A stretch of DNA of 52,576 nt from Ignavibacteria bacterium (GTDB lineage Bacteria; Bacteroidota; Ignavibacteria; Tepidaquicellales; OLB5). Location: NCBI GenBank assembly GCA_025451455.1, contig JANWKI010000016.1, forward strand, positions 1 to 52,576. Reading direction: 5' to 3'. Positions within the stretch are counted from its first letter, which is position 1, and the number at the start of each line of letters is the position of its first letter. The translations under genes were made by a program, and so were the position numbers. This document shows, in pieces, positions 48,980 to 52,576 of the stretch. The notes under the pieces were generated by a model. The model ran no database searches and had not been told where the DNA came from. It worked only from the letters and a program-made list of their open reading frames with translations.

Positions 48980-51900
48980 ATGAAAATTTCAAGCTCGATT
49001 TTGCGGATATTAACAGTCACTGCACTGTTAATATCCGTTAATTTTAATATCAGTGCTCAGTTGATCCCGGCGAGTAAGATCAAACTAAGCCACCCCATAA
49101 ATAGTAACCCAAAACCACTTAATGAAAACGGGAATTACTACAATAATGCTTTGTTCCGCTCGCAGGTGCCGGAAACACTGAATGTTTATGCTATCAGGGT
49201 AGATTTTAAACCTGATAATAATTCTCAAACCACCGGAGACGGCAGATTTGATGTTTCCAGCAATTATCCAGATTCAGTTGATGCACCTCCCCATGACAGT
49301 TTATATTTTATTTACAAACTGGAATTCCTGAAGAATTATTATTTTAAGGCGTCAAAAGGGAGGCTCATTATCAATTATATATTGCTTCCGACCGTAAGAA
49401 ACCTTGGAAATGAAATGGAAGTGTACTCTCCGCGAAGAAACGAAAACATGCAGAGAATGGGTAATTTGTTTTTTGATGTTTGGCGTTCTGCAGACAGTAC
49501 AATAGATTTTTCAGGTATCAATACGAACAATTCTGCATTCGTAATTTTTCATGCAGGTGTTGGCAGAGATGTTGATCTTGCCTCACAGGGATTATTTGTC
49601 GGCGAGCTCGATCTTCCTTCGATCTATATGAGTAACGGAACTTTGAAATCTTTATACGGAGATACTACCCAGGGATACTATACAAATGAAGGAACAATCA
49701 TACGCAGCTCCTGCATGCTGCCTGAACAGGAATTCAGAATTATCAGTACTACATTCGGTGATGTTTACCTTGAGCTTGGATTGAACGGAATTGTGGTTGC
49801 AACTATTGGAAGCCATCTGGGGCTCCCGGATCTTTTTAATACCGAAACCGGCGGAACTGCTATCGGGCGATTTGGCTTAATGGACGGACAGGCTATTTTC
49901 AGCTATCTTGGGGTTTTCCCTCCGGAGCCATCTGCATGGGAAAAGCAGTACCTTGGATGGATCGACCCCGTTGTAATAAGCTCAAACGGCACTTATAATA
50001 CAAAAGCTGCTACACTGGATATTAACGGAAATGAATCAGTTCGTAAGATACTTATTAGCGGTAAGGAATATTTTCTTGTGGAAAACCGCAACCGCGATGC
50101 ATACGGCAACGGCCAAACCATATATTTCAGAAGAAATAATATTCTGGATTCAGTTAATTTTACACAGGATGTCGACGGGTTCAACAGCTCAGATATCTGG
50201 AAGCTTAAAGGAAGTATTGTAGATGTGGATGAACTGGACTGGAGCCTTCCCGGATTGAAAAATGATACCGCAGATTTTCAGGGCGGAATACTGGTTTGGC
50301 ATATTGATGAAAATGTAATTGATGCCAAAATTGAATCCAATACAATCAACAATGATATAGAGCATAAAGGCGTTGATGTTGAAGAAGCAAAAGGCTCTCA
50401 GGATATTGGTGTAGTTGTGCATACCCCGATAGGTGATATTATCAGCGATGGTTTCTTTGTTGATTTCTGGTATGACGGCAATCATTACAGGCCCTCAAAT
50501 ATATACCGGAATGAATTTACGCCGACAAGCTTCCCGAACTCCAAAAGCTATTCAAATACAAATTCAAGGGTTTGCATTACCGCATTTAGCCAAATTGGGC
50601 CTAACATGACTTTTAACTATCAGCAGTGCGGTAATATTACGAATATTAATACTTTCCCGAGATTAGTTGGAATAGATACTACAGGCAATGCACAGCCGAT
50701 AGGGTTTGATTATAACGGCAATGGGCTCGATGAGATGTTTGTGAACGTTAAAGACAGTCTGTACGGTTTCCGTGATAACGGTAATTCAATAAGGGTTGAT
50801 AAGCCTAATGGGTTCCTGAAAGACAGTGCAGCAGGTTTTATCGTTGGATATTATCCCAATACTGTAAACGGACAGACTAAGTTTGTAACCGGTGTATATG
50901 GCAATAAGATCAGTTTGATCAACTTTACTATTGATTCATTAACAGCGGTACCCTCAGTTATACAGTTTAATTCAAACAGTAATTTTTCAAGTCCCCAGCT
51001 GCAATTTCTGGGATCTCCTGACCAGTTAAGCTCTGGTACTGTAAGCGGGAAGATATTCAAACTTGATCTGGCTTCGCAGGGAATAACATATGATTCTGTT
51101 TCAAACAGGAAAATTATCCAGCTTGCGAAAGAAATAGTAAGTGTAAATCAGGTAATCCGTTTTATTGATGACGCAAATAAGTTTTTAGCCGAAACAGATG
51201 TAGTTTTGGCTCAACAAGTTGATATTCAAACAGAGCCTGTAATTGTTTCGGGTTCTAATTCAGTTTCTCTGGATGGCACAATAATTTCTCAGAATTTAAG
51301 TTTAACAAATGTATACTCATCTCCTGTTGCTGCTGATATTAACAAAGACGGGAACATTGAAATTGTGTTTACTGCCGATAACAAAGTATTTGCGATAAAT
51401 CAAAACGGGGTTTTATTAGATAATTTCCCGTTCACTGTACCTAATGTAAGCAGGATCTCAAGCGGCTGCTCAGTTGCAGATCTTAACGGCGACGGAATTT
51501 TTGAAGTGATATTCGGAACCGGTGACGGGCGTGTTTATGCATATGGTACCGATGGAAAAATTCTGGAAGGATTCCCGCTTACTACAGGCGGGGTAATAAA
51601 TTCGACTCCTGCAGTAATTAACACCGGTGGTAATTTCGGGCTGTTGGTATACTCTCAGGACGGATACCTGTACGGATATAAAACACCATGGGCATATGAT
51701 TCAACAAGGGTTATCTGGAGAAATTATCTCAGGGATAAGGATCACACAAACTCAAATTTGGATAGATTTTCTCCTTCAGCAAGCGGCCCATGTTTACCTA
51801 AGGAGAAGGTATATAACTGGCCTAATCCGGCATACGGTAAATCCACCAATATACGCTATTATCTAAATGGTGACGCATCAGGCATCGATATAAAGATCAT

Positions 51901-52072
51901 GGACCTTTCCGGTGAGCTTGTTACGACGCTTAAGGGTACGACCAATAAGGGCTTTGATAACGAAGTGCCATGGGATATCACCAACGTTCAAAGCGGTATA
52001 TATATAGCAGTCTTTGAAATGACAGGCGGCTGCAGTGAAACTGCATCCATCAAAATTGCTGTCGTAAAATAG
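48980..52072 (+). CDS. M6-peptidase-domain-like secreted protein with FG-GAP-like repeats and T9SS tail; HExxH absent
   Basis: FVIFHAGVGRDVD, TIGSHLGLPDLFNTETGGTAIGRFGLMDGQ, WEKQYLGWIDP, GGILVWHIDENVIDAKIESNTINNDIEHKGVDVEEAKG; DINKDGNIEIVF, ADLNGDGIFEVIF; YNWPNPAYGKSTNIRYYL...SGIYIAVFEMTG. Confidence 0.88.
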   Translation: MKISSSILRILTVTALLISVNFNISAQLIPASKIKLSHPINSNPKPLNENGNYYNNALFRSQVPETLNVYAIRVDFKPDNNSQTTGDGRFDVSSNYPDSVDAPPHDSLYFIYKLEFLKNYYFKASKGRLIINYILLPTVRNLGNEMEVYSPRRNENMQRMGNLFFDVWRSADSTIDFSGINTNNSAFVIFHAGVGRDVDLASQGLFVGELDLPSIYMSNGTLKSLYGDTTQGYYTNEGTIIRSSCMLPEQEFRIISTTFGDVYLELGLNGIVVATIGSHLGLPDLFNTETGGTAIGRFGLMDGQAIFSYLGVFPPEPSAWEKQYLGWIDPVVISSNGTYNTKAATLDINGNESVRKILISGKEYFLVENRNRDAYGNGQTIYFRRNNILDSVNFTQDVDGFNSSDIWKLKGSIVDVDELDWSLPGLKNDTADFQGGILVWHIDENVIDAKIESNTINNDIEHKGVDVEEAKGSQDIGVVVHTPIGDIISDGFFVDFWYDGNHYRPSNIYRNEFTPTSFPNSKSYSNTNSRVCITAFSQIGPNMTFNYQQCGNITNINTFPRLVGIDTTGNAQPIGFDYNGNGLDEMFVNVKDSLYGFRDNGNSIRVDKPNGFLKDSAAGFIVGYYPNTVNGQTKFVTGVYGNKISLINFTIDSLTAVPSVIQFNSNSNFSSPQLQFLGSPDQLSSGTVSGKIFKLDLASQGITYDSVSNRKIIQLAKEIVSVNQVIRFIDDANKFLAETDVVLAQQVDIQTEPVIVSGSNSVSLDGTIISQNLSLTNVYSSPVAADINKDGNIEIVFTADNKVFAINQNGVLLDNFPFTVPNVSRISSGCSVADLNGDGIFEVIFGTGDGRVYAYGTDGKILEGFPLTTGGVINSTPAVINTGGNFGLLVYSQDGYLYGYKTPWAYDSTRVIWRNYLRDKDHTNSNLDRFSPSASGPCLPKEKVYNWPNPAYGKSTNIRYYLNGDASGIDIKIMDLSGELVTTLKGTTNKGFDNEVPWDITNVQSGIYIAVFEMTGGCSETASIKIAVVK

Positions 52073-52101
52073 TTTGATTTAATTCGGATAATTGTTAATT
52101 T

Positions 52102-52127
52102 AGTCCCGTACAAAACGGGACTTTTTT
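52102..52127 (+). terminator. Intrinsic terminator abutting the next start codon
   Basis: agtcccgt-acaaa-acgggact followed by a T tract; ATG of the next ORF at 52128. Confidence 0.8.
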
Positions 52128-52576
52128 ATGGAAATAATAGTATATACAATACTCGGGCTTTATGCAGTTATGCATTTAATAATGCTTGCAGGTCTGTTAA
52201 ATAATAAACGCAGGCCTCCCGGCGGTGATTACGAACCCACAGTCTCGATAATAATATGTGCAAAGGATGAAGAAAGCTGCATGGATGATTGCATCAGGTC
52301 ACTTCTCCAGCTGAACTATCCGAAAGAGAAGCTTGAAATAATCCTTGTTAATGACCGCTCAGTTGACAGAACAAAAGAGATAATGCTGAGTTACCTCGTT
52401 GCAAACCCTCAGTTAATATATCTTGAGGCAGTTGAAAGTACCGGAAAGCTGAAAGGAAAAGCTAATGCCCTTGAACAGGCGCTTCGCACTGCATCAAATG
52501 ATATTATTTTTACAACTGATGCTGATATTGAGGTTAACAGGAACTGGGTTCAGGAAATTATCAAATATTACGATAA
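52128..52576 (+). CDS. Glycosyltransferase family 2 (3' truncated by window edge)
   Basis: PTVSIIICAKDEESCMDDCIRSLLQLNYPKEKLEIILVNDRSVDRTKEIM...GKANALEQALRTASNDIIFTTDADIE. Confidence 0.92.
   Translation, partial: MEIIVYTILGLYAVMHLIMLAGLLNNKRRPPGGDYEPTVSIIICAKDEESCMDDCIRSLLQLNYPKEKLEIILVNDRSVDRTKEIMLSYLVANPQLIYLEAVESTGKLKGKANALEQALRTASNDIIFTTDADIEVNRNWVQEIIKYYD

Overview
52.6 kb of chromosome-like DNA, densely coding on both strands. It looks like the Bacteroidota/Ignavibacteria lineage: several proteins end in type IX secretion (T9SS) type A sorting tails, there is a porU-porV pair, and TAnnTTTG-type -7 boxes precede several genes. Recognisable content: amino-acid catabolism (hutI, ftcD, fahA, tnaA), lysA, secreted BNR/VPS10-type and FG-GAP/UnbV proteins, an S9 peptidase, a TonB-dependent-receptor-like barrel, a YcaQ-family DNA glycosylase, a 1246-aa NfnB-NfnA-like flavoprotein fusion, UvrD/PcrA helicase, EVE, YajQ, amidase, sucD with a lysine-rich tail, folB-folK-dNK, and porU-porV followed by an M6-like protein that has lost its HExxH motif. 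I saw no rRNA, tRNA, CRISPR array, transposase or phage module. Best second-look items: the M6 pseudopeptidase beside porU/porV, a promoter-plus-terminator unit in the porU leader, a promoter/small ORF/terminator unit upstream of ftcD, a double-palindrome intergenic element after tnaA, the basic tail on SucD, tandem paralogs resembling a stand-alone RsbRD_N domain, and the flavoprotein fusion. I cannot confirm a wholly new system from sequence alone.
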